From assembly GCA_032209605.1 (NCBI GenBank), contig JASFXZ010000008.1, positions 3,224,001 through 3,288,000 on the forward strand: a stretch of 64,000 nucleotides of DNA, read 5' to 3'. The notes beneath the pieces are model-generated. The model did no database searches, was not told the DNA's origin, and saw nothing but the letters and a program-made list of their open reading frames with translations. This document shows positions 11,236 to 22,200 of the stretch, in pieces; the first letter of the stretch is position 1; every line of letters begins with the position of its first letter. The translations under genes were made by a program, and so were the position numbers. This stretch comes from Mactromeris polynyma. Taxonomy: Eukaryota > Mollusca > Bivalvia > Venerida > Mactridae.

Positions 11236-11858
11236 CAGGTCAATTTATATTATATCAATTTCGGGAGGGAGGGTTTTTAATCGTCTTACCTGTTTTATTC
11301 ATATAGAATTGTGATCTTTATGTGCATAATCTATATAATTATCTAAACCTTATATGTTTAAATTAGAGTGTATGTAATCAACAACCGAAAATAGTTGATA
11401 TATATATGCGTGTGAAACATAAATTACTTTATATGTACGTAGATAAAGCTTAATATTTTAAATAAAAACAACTTGTTAAATATTCGTAATTTTTATCCGC
11501 ATTGAAGTAAAGATTTAAGCAAAGACCTAAATACCATTTAGGTCTTTGATTTAAGCAATAGTATTTTTTAGAGATATGTCCGTCAGGTCTCCTCTACCTT
11601 AATAACTTTAGCATCGCAGCACGAGTGCTCCATTTTAGCGTGATAAGCTATATATTATTACCAGTATATAACCAAATCTCCGATCAGTGTTTGTGCATTG
11701 GGATCGAACGAAAAAAAAGAACAAAAATAAATAATTCTTATATAATTCTTGGCTGTACTGTATTTAATGAAAATATATTCTACATACACTTTTCCAAAGG
11801 AATATTAATATTGATCTGTATTTTCCAGCCGACGTTTATTCGCTGCTATGCTAATGTC
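11236..11858. other. Intergenic region upstream of SLC25A3, with a small perfect hairpin
   Basis: AT-rich spacer. Bases 11521-11547 form a perfect hairpin (AAAGACCTAAAT, 3-nt loop, ATTTAGGTCTTT). No conserved ORF is present. The following promoter-like motifs are listed separately. Confidence 0.5.
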
Positions 11859-11882
11859 TGACGTCACAAATTCATATCCAAT
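11859..11882 (+). promoter_or_regulatory. Likely SLC25A3 core promoter motifs: CRE and CCAAT box
   Basis: A full palindromic CRE (TGACGTCA, 11859-11866) is followed by a CCAAT box (11878-11882). They lie about 200 bp upstream of the SLC25A3 start codon. A possible 5' UTR exon ends near 11929 (CAGAG before GTGGGG), and the start codon exon follows an acceptor at 12076-12077. CREB/ATF and NF-Y control would suit a housekeeping mitochondrial gene, but that is inference from motifs. Confidence 0.45.
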
Positions 11883-12083
11883 CACAGTTGCAACCGGCCT
11901 TTGTACACTGCACGCCGTACAACGCAGAGGTGGGGAATTGTCATTGAAAAGTTTTTGTCAAATATATCTTTCGTTAGTGACATTTACATAAATTATACGC
12001 GTGCTGGAAGTTACATATTATTAAAAACAAAACCGTGGCGATATATTTTTAATTTATGCTTAAATTTCTTATTGCAGGGCGAG

Positions 12084-15000
12084 ATGTCAGAATCAACCGA
12101 AAAGACGGCTTGGAGCTTGAGAAAGCTTATCCCTGATCCATTCAAGAAGGTGGAATGCAGTTCAGGGGGATCAGGTATATTTTACAAACATACGTGAAAT
12201 ATCTGAACATGCTCTCATTATGTGATCTGGTTGCAAAAAATCAGTGCATTTGTTACATTTCTAAAATGTCGAGAAAGGTTGTTGAGTTATTCAAGGTCAC
12301 TGGTCAGTCCTTTTAAAATTATTTTTTAGTCTTCCTTCAAAGTTTTGAGATTTTGTTTGGCCCTTTATCTATCTTCCTGTTTGTTTTGTCCTTCTCAAAA
12401 TCATGTTTGCCACCTGGAAGCTTTTTCGGCTAACTAAGGACCTTACCTCAAGGGCTTCTCACTAGAATGTGAGCTTGTCCTATGCTCGGATAATCTCAAC
12501 ATACTGTTTAGGATGCCCAATTCATTGTGTACACTCGAATATCCATTTCATATTAAGAAGCCTAGTTTTAAATGCTCCTGGACGTCGTTGTCAAAAACTT
12601 TGACCTTAGTCCTATAGATATCATGATTCATATGACCTCGCTCTGCGTTTTTTACGACATTGTTTTGGCAAAACAACAACAGTCTCCCTAATTAGCGACA
12701 AGAAGCGTCCGGAAGCGACTAATTAAGGAGACCCAAACAACAATGAATGAATAGACGATAGATATCTATACAGGGTTAAACAAGTGTTAAAGGTTTCAAT
12801 ATTTGAACTGTGATGGGAGCCATCCCAATTCCTGTACAGTAGAAAAACTATAGCAAAGTACTGACAACACTGATTCTTTATATTGACCACAATGATAAAA
12901 TTCTTGTCAACTCAACAAAAGACAATAAAATATGGTCCCAACTTGTTATAGTTAAAACATGTAATTTTGGATCATTATTACCTTTACTTTCTCTTGTAAA
13001 TGGCAACCGATTTATATTTCCAGTACATAAAATTGAAGGACACAATTCCTTCCTATGACCTTGTCTCTTTACGTTATCAGTGCGTGTTATCACAATTTAT
13101 CCATTAGGTCTGTTCTTTACTAGGGTTAAGACTGAACTTTTTTTGAATTCCACAGTATTCCTTTAATTTCAGAGGAGAACAGTTGTGAATTTGGATCTGC
13201 AAAATTCTACGCTCTCTGTGGTTTTGGTGGAGTTCTTAGCTGTGGCATCACCCATACTGCTGTAGTACCCCTGGATTTGGTAAAATGCAGAATCCAAGTA
13301 GATCCAGCCAAATACAAAAATGTTGTTACTGGTTTCAAAGTGTCAATTGCTGAAGGTGGAACCCGAGGTTTGGGACGTGGTTGGGCGCCCACATTCATTG
13401 GTTACTCTATGCAGGGTTTGTGTAAATTTGGATTCTATGAAGTCTTCAAGAATGTGTACTCTGGACTTTTAGGAGAGGTCAGTATTGCAGTCTAATCTTG
13501 TGATTATAAAAACCCAGCATTTTACTGAAATGCATTTTAGCAATGTCTCTTGTCCTATACATGTACATATTTCACCTAAGATTTCTGTCATGTAAACATA
13601 AAGATATTGCTGTTGTGGGAGATGATTAAGTACTGTTAGTGTTAAGACTATGTTAAGATTGTCTTTCCTATATATTTATTTTATTGGGTTAATTCATCAC
13701 ATTGTGTATGACTCTTTCAGGAGAAAACATACTTATGGAGAACTGCACTTTACCTGGCAGCTAGCGCTTCAGCTGAGTTTTTCGCTGATATTGCTTTGTG
13801 TCCTATGGAATCTGTTAAAGTGAGAATTCAAACCAAGCCTGGCTGGAGCACTACATTGAAAGAAGGATTCCCAAGAATCTTGAAAGAAGAAGGAATGAAT
13901 GGGTTAGTTCACCTTTTAATATCATCTCCATGTATTGGTGGTTTCCCTGCATTAGCCATGATTCACTTCTAGTTCTACTACCTTGGTATGGTTGTTTTGT
14001 TCCCTTATATTATTTCAGGGCTTATTTTAGCTGTCCCACGAGGCCAGATATTGGCCACATTCCTAATGCCAAAAATGCTAATTTTTTCCAATTTCAAGAA
14101 AAATTCCCGGTTGCAGTGACATCGATTTTGATATGAGACACATGGAATAGGTTTGCAATCTTTAGAGAGACAGTAAGGCCTACATTGTCGGATTTGATAG
14201 GGAACGAGTGATCATTTTCTGTTTTCAGATTTTACAAGGGACTTGTACCATTGTGGAGCAGACAGATTCCATACACCATGATGAAGTTTGCTTGCTTTGA
14301 GAGAACTGTCGAAGCCTTGTACAAATATGTTGTACCCAGACCAAGAGCCGAGTGCACCAAATCAGAGCAACTTATGGTTACATTCGCGGCTGGTTATATT
14401 GGTGAGTGAATACTAGGTCTTGCCTATCAGGTCTCATTTAATTTATTCATTTTTGCATAAGACATGATCTAACAGTTCAGTACAGTTTGTAGCTGCATGT
14501 TCTATGCGATAAAATATGTTCATACATTTAAGTCAATAAAAGACACTGTCATGATAGCTTTGTCCTGTAAGTACTGTTTATGTTTAATGTCCGTATAAGT
14601 ATGGTATTTGGTACCAACATTGGTTGTAAGTGTTTAGTATAGTAATACCAAGGTTCATGAAGTCATGAAAAGTACTCAATATTTGATGCCTACTCCTTGA
14701 AAAGTACTTGAATTTGTAACAGCCAAAATCTCCTTGAAAAGTACTTGAATTTGTTACAGCCAAAATCTCCTTGAAAAGTACTTGAATTTTGAAGGAAAAA
14801 ACCCCAAAAAACTGGTAAATTGTCCATGAATTCATCTGCTGCAAGTAGAAAAGGGACAAAAAATAAACATTCCAACAATGATGAAAAGGCTATTTTCGAC
14901 AGGGCCTACTGCTGAGTAGACAGTATGGTATGGTAGTCGACAGGTTTTATGCCCTATTAATGTAATTCTTGCGCTGTGTAATTTTATCCGTGCTACAGTG

Positions 15001-17827
15001 ATTGTCATCTTGGTGAGATTAACTAAAAAAATACACTGGATCCCTCTTTCTCTACACTGAAAATGTCAACATTTTTAATCCTTGAAAATGGGGGAAAAGT
15101 TCTTGATTTTTTTCAAGAAGTTCTGTATGATCCATGATGCACTTAAATAACTTCTCATTTCAGCTGGAATATTCTGTGCCATTGTGTCTCATCCAGCTGA
15201 CACGATAGTATCTAAACTGAACACTGATGCTGGTAGCAACTTTGTTGATGCAGCTAAATCTCTTGGACTCAAAGGTAATTATGCATTTGCTATCATTCTT
15301 TTGTAGAGTTTGTTTCATGGCATCATGACATTTCTGTAGAATTCAATGGGACATATCAACTATCCACAACCCTTAAGTCTGAACTCAAGGCTCTGCCAAT
15401 GGTCTTTCACTGTTGTGTTCGACTGTTGTTGCCAGCAACATTATTGTTGTATTTTGAGTTTGGACGAGTCAAATTGTGGAACATAATTATACCTCAATTT
15501 GTGACATATGTATTTTTGCCTTGTGGCATTAAGCTGTCATTCATTGGGACACAATTTGTTTTCAGAGTTAATCAGTTATATTTGTCATAACATGATAAGT
15601 TGGTTTTGTGTTGTATGTCAGTTAAGGTCTCATACCCATAAACACACATAATATTCTATAGGGAGTATACAAGGCAAATGTATCAGAACTTTTTATTAAG
15701 ATGGTAAAATTTCATGAAACTTTTGGAGCTAAATCCGCAATATCATGTAGATTAATAAATATTGGTTATAATTGTATCTGGAGGTATGTCAGTTATGAGT
15801 ATAGATCCTTAATGCATATATTATGGTAATTGTAAACTTATATGCTATTTTATGAATGGAACATTTATAAACTGTATCACTATATGCTGGTGTGAAATTT
15901 TCTTTCCTGAATTGTTAAGTATCGGCATGTTCAGTGATATTTCAGAAAGTGGGTATCTCACCCACCCCAACTAAAAAATGTGGGTACAATAACAAAAACG
16001 GTGGGTACACCACAAACGGCATTTATGATAGTAATCTTAATTGACTATAATGATATTCATTCCTCGTTGAATACGGAGCGGGCGTCATTATGTACCGTAC
16101 AGATTTTATCGTATACTAGACCCGAAAACGAAAGTGATTGCATGGATATTTGTGTGTTAGCCCAAGGCATAAACGCATATATTTTTTTCCTAGTCGATGT
16201 TTTGCGGTGCTGGAATAAATAGTTAAAGAATTAAACGTAGGCTGCTTAATAAATACATGTTTTCTACATCGGCAAGGTCAGTCACGCTCGATTATCGATA
16301 AATGCCGTTACCCGTCACTTTGTGTACGGTACCGATGTTTATGGAACATGCGGTACCGATCGGCGTGCATACTTGTACCCGCTCATGTTAAAAAATCGGC
16401 GTGTATTTCATTATTTCTGCGTGAAATACGCTGATTTTTGCGTGAATGAACATGCCGAGTATATCTTGGTACAATTAACAATGACATTTCTGTAGAATTC
16501 AATGAGACATATCAACTATCCACAACCCTTAAGTCTGAACTCAAGGCTCTGCTAATGGTCTTTCACTGTTGTGTTCGACTGTTGTTGCCAGCAACTTTAT
16601 TGTTGTATTTTGAGTTTGGACGAGTCAAATTGTGGAACATAATTATACCTCAATTTGTGACATATGTATTTTTGCCTTGTGGCATTAAGCTGTCATTCAT
16701 TGGGACACAATTTGTTTTCAGAGTTAATCAGTTATATTTGTCATCACATGATAAGTTGGGTTTTGTGTTGTATGTCAGTTAAGGTCTCATACCCATAAAC
16801 ACACATAATATTCCAACGTTCTTTAAAAGGGAGTATACAAGGCAAATGTATCATAACTTTTTATTTAGATGGTAAAATTTCATGAAACTTTTGAAGCTAA
16901 ATCCACAATATCATGTAGATAAATAAATATCGGTTTTAATTGTACCTGGAGGTAATAGAGGATCTTACATTCGTGAGAGCCAAGTGTTACATTCATTTCA
17001 GTCGACGAGTTTCATAAACACAATATCAAATAAGCACGAATGTAAGATTCTATTTATCACATCACACCATAAATAGATTGTTTTCAATCTTTAAATAGTG
17101 CTGTGATTCGGCTATTTATGTAACTAGTTACATATGATATTTATGTCACTGCTTTATGTCACTCATGGAGTGCAAGTTATGTGATAAAGTCAGTTATGAG
17201 TATAGATCCTTAATTCAAATATTATGGTAATTGTAAACTTATATGCTATTTTATGAATGGAACATTTATAAACTGTATCACTATATGCTGGTGTGAAATT
17301 TTCTTTCCTGAATTGTTAAGTATATCTTGGTATAATTAACAATGACATTTCTGTAGAATTCAATGGGACATATCAACTATCCACAACCCTTAAGTCTGAA
17401 CTCAAGGCTCTGCCAATGGTCTTTCACTGTTGTGTTCGACTGTTGTTGCCAGCAACATTATTGTTGTATTTTGAGTTTGGACGAGTCAAATTGTGGAACA
17501 TAATTATACCTCAATTTGTGACATATGTATTTTTGCCTTGTGGCATTAAGCTGTCATTCATTGGGACACAATTTGTTTTCAGAGTTAATCAGTTATATTT
17601 GTCATCACATGATAAGTTGGGTTTTGTAAGTTAATTGTACGTTTATTTATAATACTATCTTTATTTCAGGCATGTGGAAGGGTCTTTTCCCCAGGATTAT
17701 TATGATTGGTACGTTGACAGCATTGCAGTGGTTCATCTACGACTCTGTGAAGGTCTTCTTCCGTCTGCCACGTCCACCACCGCCAGAAATGCCAGAAAGC
17801 TTGAAGAAGAAGCTTGGCGTCAATTAA
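12084..17827 (+). CDS. SLC25A3: Mitochondrial phosphate carrier protein (SLC25A3/PiC)
   Basis: Inner-membrane carrier that imports inorganic phosphate with protons into the matrix for ATP synthesis. Coding exons: 12084-12174, 13173-13477, 13721-13902, 14229-14401, 15164-15274, 17670-17827. All have GT-AG flanks and phases agree, giving 339 residues. Three Solcar repeats are visible, with signatures PLDLVK (residues 63-68), PMESVK (160-165) and PADTIV (261-266). Family hallmarks include GWAPTFIGYSMQGLCKFGFYE, LYLAASASAEFFADIAL and the proline-rich end RLPRPPPPEMPESLKKKLG. The length matches the mature animal protein. The ATG lies six bases into the first coding exon after an acceptor, implying a non-coding first exon. 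The amino terminus is hydrophilic rather than a long classical presequence. No damage is seen. The last intron is swollen by a triplication. It is distinguished from other SLC25 members by near-identity along its length. Confidence 0.97.
14648..15140. repeat. Dispersed intronic repeat with internal 37-bp tandem units
   Basis: In the SLC25A3 intron between exons ending 14401 and starting 15164. Bases about 14695-14790 hold about two and a half copies of a 37-bp unit (CCTTGAAAAGTACTTGAATT, then TGTAACAGCCAAAATCT). The wider segment runs from AAGGTTCATGAAGTCATGAAAAG to AGTTCTGTATGATCC. This resembles a widespread animal repeat rich in CTTGAAAAGTCCTTGAA-type wording, possibly a hAT-like non-autonomous element. 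The tandem part is certain; the wider limits are approximate. Confidence 0.5.
15923..16457. mobile_element. 535-bp inverted-repeat element with 5-bp target duplication
   Basis: Starts CGGCATGTTCA and ends TGAACATGCCG, an 11-bp terminal inverted repeat. It is flanked by AGTAT at 15918-15922 and 16458-16462. The paralogous position in the neighbouring duplicate (17319-17323) has a single AGTAT and no insert, which fixes both ends exactly. The interior holds GTGGGTA repeats near 15950-16010 and no transposase that I recognise, so it is a non-autonomous DNA element of unknown superfamily. Confidence 0.88.
16955..17188. mobile_element. About 234-bp insertion private to the second duplicate
   Basis: The first duplicate reads CTGGAGGTATGTCAGTTATG. 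The second reads CTGGAGGTA, then about 234 extra bases, then GTCAGTTATG. The insert contains an inverted pair (GATCTTACATTCGTG near 16971 and CACGAATGTAAGATTC near 17035). It could be a small mobile element or sequence deleted from the other copy. The exact ends and any target duplication are unclear. Confidence 0.65.
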
Positions 17828-18564
17828 CATCTGTGAATTTTAGGACTTCTTATATAGAAATTATTGTGAACATATGATCCTTGTTTTACTTTCGACATAC
17901 CACTAAGTGTGAAAAGTTGACTCAAATGGCTGCAAAATTCTTGAATGGAAATACGGCTTTTGAACAAATGACAATCTTCATGTTACCTGTAGGTCTGTGC
18001 TAAATATAGTTTTTTTGTGTTTTCTAATACAGATTTGTTGGTGTTGGTTAACAAAAATAATTGCATGACACTGGTGTCATTTCTGTTGACAAGTTGGTTA
18101 AAAATTTCAGGCGAACGTGTGATATTTTGCGGTGTACATAATGTATTTATGATGCTTGAAATTTTTAAGAAGAAAATAGACATGTTTAAAAACTGATACA
18201 GATCTGACTTCGACTCTTTCATTATTACAACCTGGGATCAATATTTATTCACTTCAACCTTTACGTGTTTATCATTTTGCTATTGTTTTAAGACCTTGGC
18301 TTATCGTAATATTTTAGTGCGAGTTAATTGAAAGATATTCAGTATTATGACAGTTTTACTTGTCCATGCTTGTAGAACTGACTAGAGGTTTATTTCAAAA
18401 CAAAGTTATTTAGATTACTCGGGTATGTATGGTGGTAATATATTTCATGTCTGACATTTCTAATCGCTGAAGTTTTAACCATCGGCGTTATAGAAAATTG
18501 GGGAAAAACAGTGTAGGTGACCGTTGTTACCATATCAAACATGCTCAATGAAGGTTGGAATCAA

Positions 18565-18570
18565 AATAAA
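18565..18570 (+). terminator. Candidate SLC25A3 polyadenylation signal
   Basis: First AATAAA after the SLC25A3 stop at 17827 that I can find, giving a 3' UTR of about 740 nt. Position and strand fit, but there is no direct proof of cleavage here. Confidence 0.4.
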
Positions 18571-19087
18571 AAAAATTAAGAGATTAATGTAGCGTCAGAA
18601 TTTCTAGAATGCTTACATGGTCAGGGGAAATACTTGAAAAATGAAGCTTTTTCCAGATCTGGGGAATATAAGGTCAGGAAAATTACTCGAAATTATATAA
18701 TTAGTAGGGAGGCAGTAACATACATTATTATACCTCACGTGACTGTTTTCCCTATACATTGCATATAAACCTCAGCGGGCGACATTTTTAACTGTCACCC
18801 TGCAATGTCGCCCGCTGTTGACATCGTTTAAAAAACTGCAAACAAAATGGCCGACGGCAATGATGAGCGTGCGGAAGGCCAGCTAGCTTCTATTTCTAGT
18901 TTTGAAATAAATTATTTAATACAAGGGGAGTAAGCGGGTAAGCGTTTAACCGCAACGTTACCCGGTATGCATATGATACGGGATTTAGCTTTAAAAGTCT
19001 GTGTCTTGTAGAGGATTGTTTACATTATCAGACGACAGTTCGCCATGGCCAGGTTCTTTATTTTTATTTTGTTCGGTATAATAAAAT
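18571..19087. other. Intergenic region with a promoter-like segment and a 27-codon ORF
   Basis: After the likely SLC25A3 end. At 18848-18931 a short ORF in good initiation context (AACAAAATGGCCGACGG) reads MADGNDERAEGQLAS and stops after 27 codons. It lies about 30 bp downstream of a strong hairpin. I do not recognise the peptide. It could be the first exon of a displaced gene or part of a transposon. Confidence 0.35.
18773..18817. repeat. Perfect 14-bp inverted repeat
   Basis: CAGCGGGCGACATT at 18773-18786 pairs perfectly with AATGTCGCCCGCTG at 18804-18817 across a 17-nt loop. The GC-rich stem is striking in an AT-rich setting. It lies just upstream of the ATG at 18848. Confidence 0.85.
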
Positions 19088-19214
19088 AAATATTGACTGC
19101 CTTGAGGGTGACAGTGCATCTCGTCAACCCTCGACAAACACTGCTAAAGCCTCGGTCGACAGTGTTGCCTCGGGTTGACAAGATGCACTGTCACCCTCAA
19201 GGCAGTCAATATTT
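19088..19214. repeat. Long hairpin of about 127 bp
   Basis: AAATATTGACTGCCTTGAGG continues as GTGACAGTGCATCTCGTCAACCC and pairs with its near-perfect complement ending GGCAGTCAATATTT. A second, inner pair (AACACTG / CAGTGTT) extends the stem into the centre, leaving a small loop rich in CTAAAGCCTCGGTCGA. The arms are about 45 bp with one or two mismatches. It shares the wording CTGTCACCCT with the hairpin 270 bp upstream. Possibly a small foldback element or a transposon end pair. Confidence 0.85.
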
Positions 19215-19454
19215 ATATATTGTTGACCGCCTCAGTATGTGGACAGGAGGAAGTAAGGGAAAATTCTTGGATGAGATGTGCGGTGCATAGTTACTGTAGT
19301 GATATAATTAATGAACAGACATACTGCTGTCTGCTAAACTTGCACAATTCCTATTACAAACATGAATTGTAATAACAGTTAAACACCACCCAGACAATGT
19401 TTGTTAGCAAGCATATTAGAACAAAATGACTACCTGTCTATGGCTGGGTTTTAT

Positions 19455-19872
19455 TAGCTCACCTGAGTACAAAGTGTCCGTTGTCAACACTAGAGGTCAT
19501 ATCTTTTACATAATCTGCATGAAACTTGGTCAGAATGAGTGTCTCGATGAAAACTGGGCCATATGGGGTTAAAAACTTTGGTTACTAGGTCCAATTATAG
19601 TAAAACCTTGTTAACGCTCTAGAGGCTACATTTTTTACTTTATATGAGACATGGTCGTAATGTTTGCTTTAATAAAATCTAGGCTAAATTTGAAACTGGG
19701 TCATATGGGGTCAAATGAGATATGGTCATAATGTTTTCCTTAATAAATTCTGGGTCATCTAGGGTCACAATTTAGGTCACATGATCAAATGATGGACAAT
19801 CCTTACTCTCTTGAGGCCAATATGGCAATGTACTCGGATAACGATATAGGGCCATCATGGCCCTCTTGTTTA
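19455..19872 (+). repeat. AGCTCACCTG...GGGCCATCATGGCCCTCTTGTTT repeat, copy A
   Basis: Begins TTAGCTCACCTGAGTAC and ends GATATAGGGCCATCATGGCCCTCTTGTTT. The interior has repeated wording such as ACTAGGTCCAATTATAGTAAA, CATATGGGGTCAAA and ATGAGATATGGTCATAATG. I associate this element with bivalve genomes. A longer copy in the same orientation is at 40416-41267, and an internal fragment is at 27491-27950. No protein is encoded here. Confidence 0.8.
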
Positions 19873-20214
19873 CTTGAGAACAGCTGTAAACAAACTTTGA
19901 GGTGGTCAGCCAATTAAAACATGTTTTGCCAAAAATAATGGACCAATAGACATTGTGTACACAATAAGGATAGTCTCAACTCATTGTGAATTGACACTAC
20001 CTGCAAAGCAGTGATGCTATCTTAGAATTGTCGCTAACCATGTTGAAGTAGTGTACACATGTGGGAAACTTGAGGGTAAATACAATGGTATAACATGCTA
20101 TAATGTTAAAGTTTATATGTCTTAAACAGATAGAAGTCAATTATAGGTGCAAATAATATGCTCTCTGTTTTAACTCCTTATTAATATTTCACCCAAAAGG
20201 GCTTTATCAAACTG
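19873..20214. other. No feature seen
   Basis: AT-rich sequence between a dispersed repeat and an LTR-retrotransposon remnant, without recognisable ORF or repeat. Confidence 0.45.
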
Positions 20215-20545
20215 ATCAAACTTGTACAAACTACTAGAGAACATTACGGTCCTAAATTGATTGGAGAAACAAATGAATTCTTTATGACCATCAACACTAT
20301 AAGTTCGAAGGCAATATTAGATACCGGAAGTTGCGTTAGTACTATATCTCAACTATTCCATCAGCAGCCTCTTAATATAGGCTAAATACAACCTATGGAC
20401 AGAGATTTAGACATGGAATTTGCAGACGGTAGCCAATTACCATATACATGTTGGATTCATTGAAAAAGACATTACTGAGATAGACGGTATCTCAAACTTA
20501 ACAATAACAGAATGCTTATTTCCAGTAACACCTAGTGAAGCATTA

Positions 20546-20770
20546 GAGTGCCGCTGTACGATTTCCATCCTCTTCTGTAAGTGACGACATTTCAAGAAAA
20601 CGCATCATGCGACGACACTATTTGAAAGCGGGAAACAATATTTACTCAATATGGTCACTTCGTTCTCATATTTCCATATGGGGCAAATATTGGTTACTGT
20701 CGTTACATGGTGACGTTTTCTGGAAATGACGTATTTTAAGAAGAGGTTGGAAATCGTACAGCGGAACTAA
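20546..20770. mobile_element. About 220-bp inverted-repeat element inside the pol remnant
   Basis: Terminal inverted repeats of about 28 bp: AGTGCCGCTGTACGATTTCC at the left and its complement (GGAAATCGTACAGCGGAACT) at the right. TA dinucleotides lie at both outer edges, as expected of a Tc1/mariner-like non-autonomous element. It separates the two parts of the aspartic protease, so it inserted after the retroelement did. Confidence 0.8.
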
Positions 20771-21348
20771 TATAGTACCAACACACCATTACTGATAGGA
20801 ACCAACATTTAGATGAAATTGTAGATGATTGTAAGACAAGACGGAGAAAAGTACCTACAAATATAGCTAAACAACACACATCTTGGTATTTGGTACATGT
20901 AACATGTATTCAGACGCGTGGTGCAAAGGGAGCTTCGTTAAAATGAAGACTAGCTACCATTAGAAATCCAGAAACAACAAAAATGCTTCTCGGCCAAAAA
21001 CGGTCAATAACTCTTTGAAGTTTAAACTGACAAGAGAACTTGACCATCAAGAAACTTGTGCTATGCTGATAAAGGGTAAGTGATAGTAGTTTTCCTGAAT
21101 ACATTCAGTGTGTTACACCAACTGTTGTCGAATACAAATCTAAGAAAACTGATAATCTAATAGTAAATCCTAACTTATCAACAGAAACTGTGATTATTTC
21201 ATCACAAGCAATTATCTGTGAAATGCAACCGGTGAAAATTGTTCACACTGCATGTTATGAACAAAAACATAATTTTGCTAAAAGCCTAAAATCAAAGACT
21301 TTAAATCAATCTGAAAGAGAGGAACTTAATAACCTGCTATTGAAACTA

Positions 21349-21865
21349 TGGTACCAGTTACAACATAATTTACTAGAAAAGTATGTGGCTATCACATTAA
21401 GGAAACTAGTTATCTTCGTAGCTACAATATGTTTAGGTGGCTAACGCGATAAATATCTACATGTAGTTAACAAGACCATTTCAACAAGAAAAAATATGTA
21501 GCTTATGCGATACATATCTATTTAACATGATAATTCATTAGCAAAGTATGTGGTTATCACGTTTAAACACTATGACAGTTACATAAAAATATTAAGTTAA
21601 CTAGATATAAAAAATTATCACGTTAACCACTTAAAACTTATCTAAAATACGAGAGTGTCCGTTCTGAAAACCTGGGGAATTAAGTGGTGGCAGTTGGGGG
21701 CACTATCAGACAATTTTTCGTGTTGAGATATTTATCTGGGGTGAAAATTAATCACGATTCCTATCTAGTTAACCACATAATTATCATGATACTTGCGTCA
21801 TTTACTAGTTGTTTAACGTGATAACCACATCCTTTTCTAGTTAATTATGTTGTTAACTGGTGGCA
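21349..21865. mobile_element. About 517-bp inverted-repeat element inside the pol remnant
   Basis: The left end (TGGTACCAGTTACAACATAA, then TTTACTAGAAAAGTATGTGG) pairs with the right end read backwards (TGCCACCAGTTAACAACATA, then ATTAACTAGAAAAGGATGTGG) for about 48 bp with few mismatches. The interior has further copies of a TTATCACGTTAACCAC motif in both orientations. The open frame through the left end (EKYVAITLRKLVIF) is an accident of pol reading into the insert. No convincing target-site duplication was found. Confidence 0.8.
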
Positions 21866-22200
21866 GAAGTATGAAACATACAGAAATATTCTCAAGAAAT
21901 TATTTGGATATAAATGACATTGTGAAACATATTATTGATCTGACCGATGAATGATTCATACAGCCACACAGAAGAATAGCACCACATATGATTGATGAAG
22001 TCAGAGAACACATATACTTTGTTTAGTATGTTTGCTTGAACATGGCTGGATGAAAACAAATCGGGGGAATCATTGTTATATATATGCGTTTAAAGAGTAT
22101 TCAATGATGCATCGTTTGGTGCAAAAATCATCGCCAAAGGCTAACAGAAAATGGGGGAAATTTGACAAAGTGAGTTAGAGGTTAAAAACAAAAATAACAC

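Larger units (their letters stand above)
15325..17628 (+). repeat. Threefold direct duplication in the last SLC25A3 intron
   Basis: Copies begin with ATGACATTTCTGTAGAATTC at 15325, 16481 and 17342, and all contain TTAAGTCTGAACTCAAGGCTCTG. The first two run to GAATTGTTAAGTAT; the third stops near 17628, about 40 bp before the acceptor of the last exon. The copies are nearly identical where they align. Each contains the same open segment (VFHCCVRLLLPATLLLYFEF), present only because the DNA is duplicated; I see no sign it is coding. The first copy also carries the insertion at 15923-16457 and the second the insertion at 16955-17188. Confidence 0.9.

Noticed and set aside
15399..17634. Three nearly identical ORFs of 63-75 codons
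   Set aside because: They are the same non-coding segment repeated by the intronic triplication. No splice-compatible continuation or homologue is evident.
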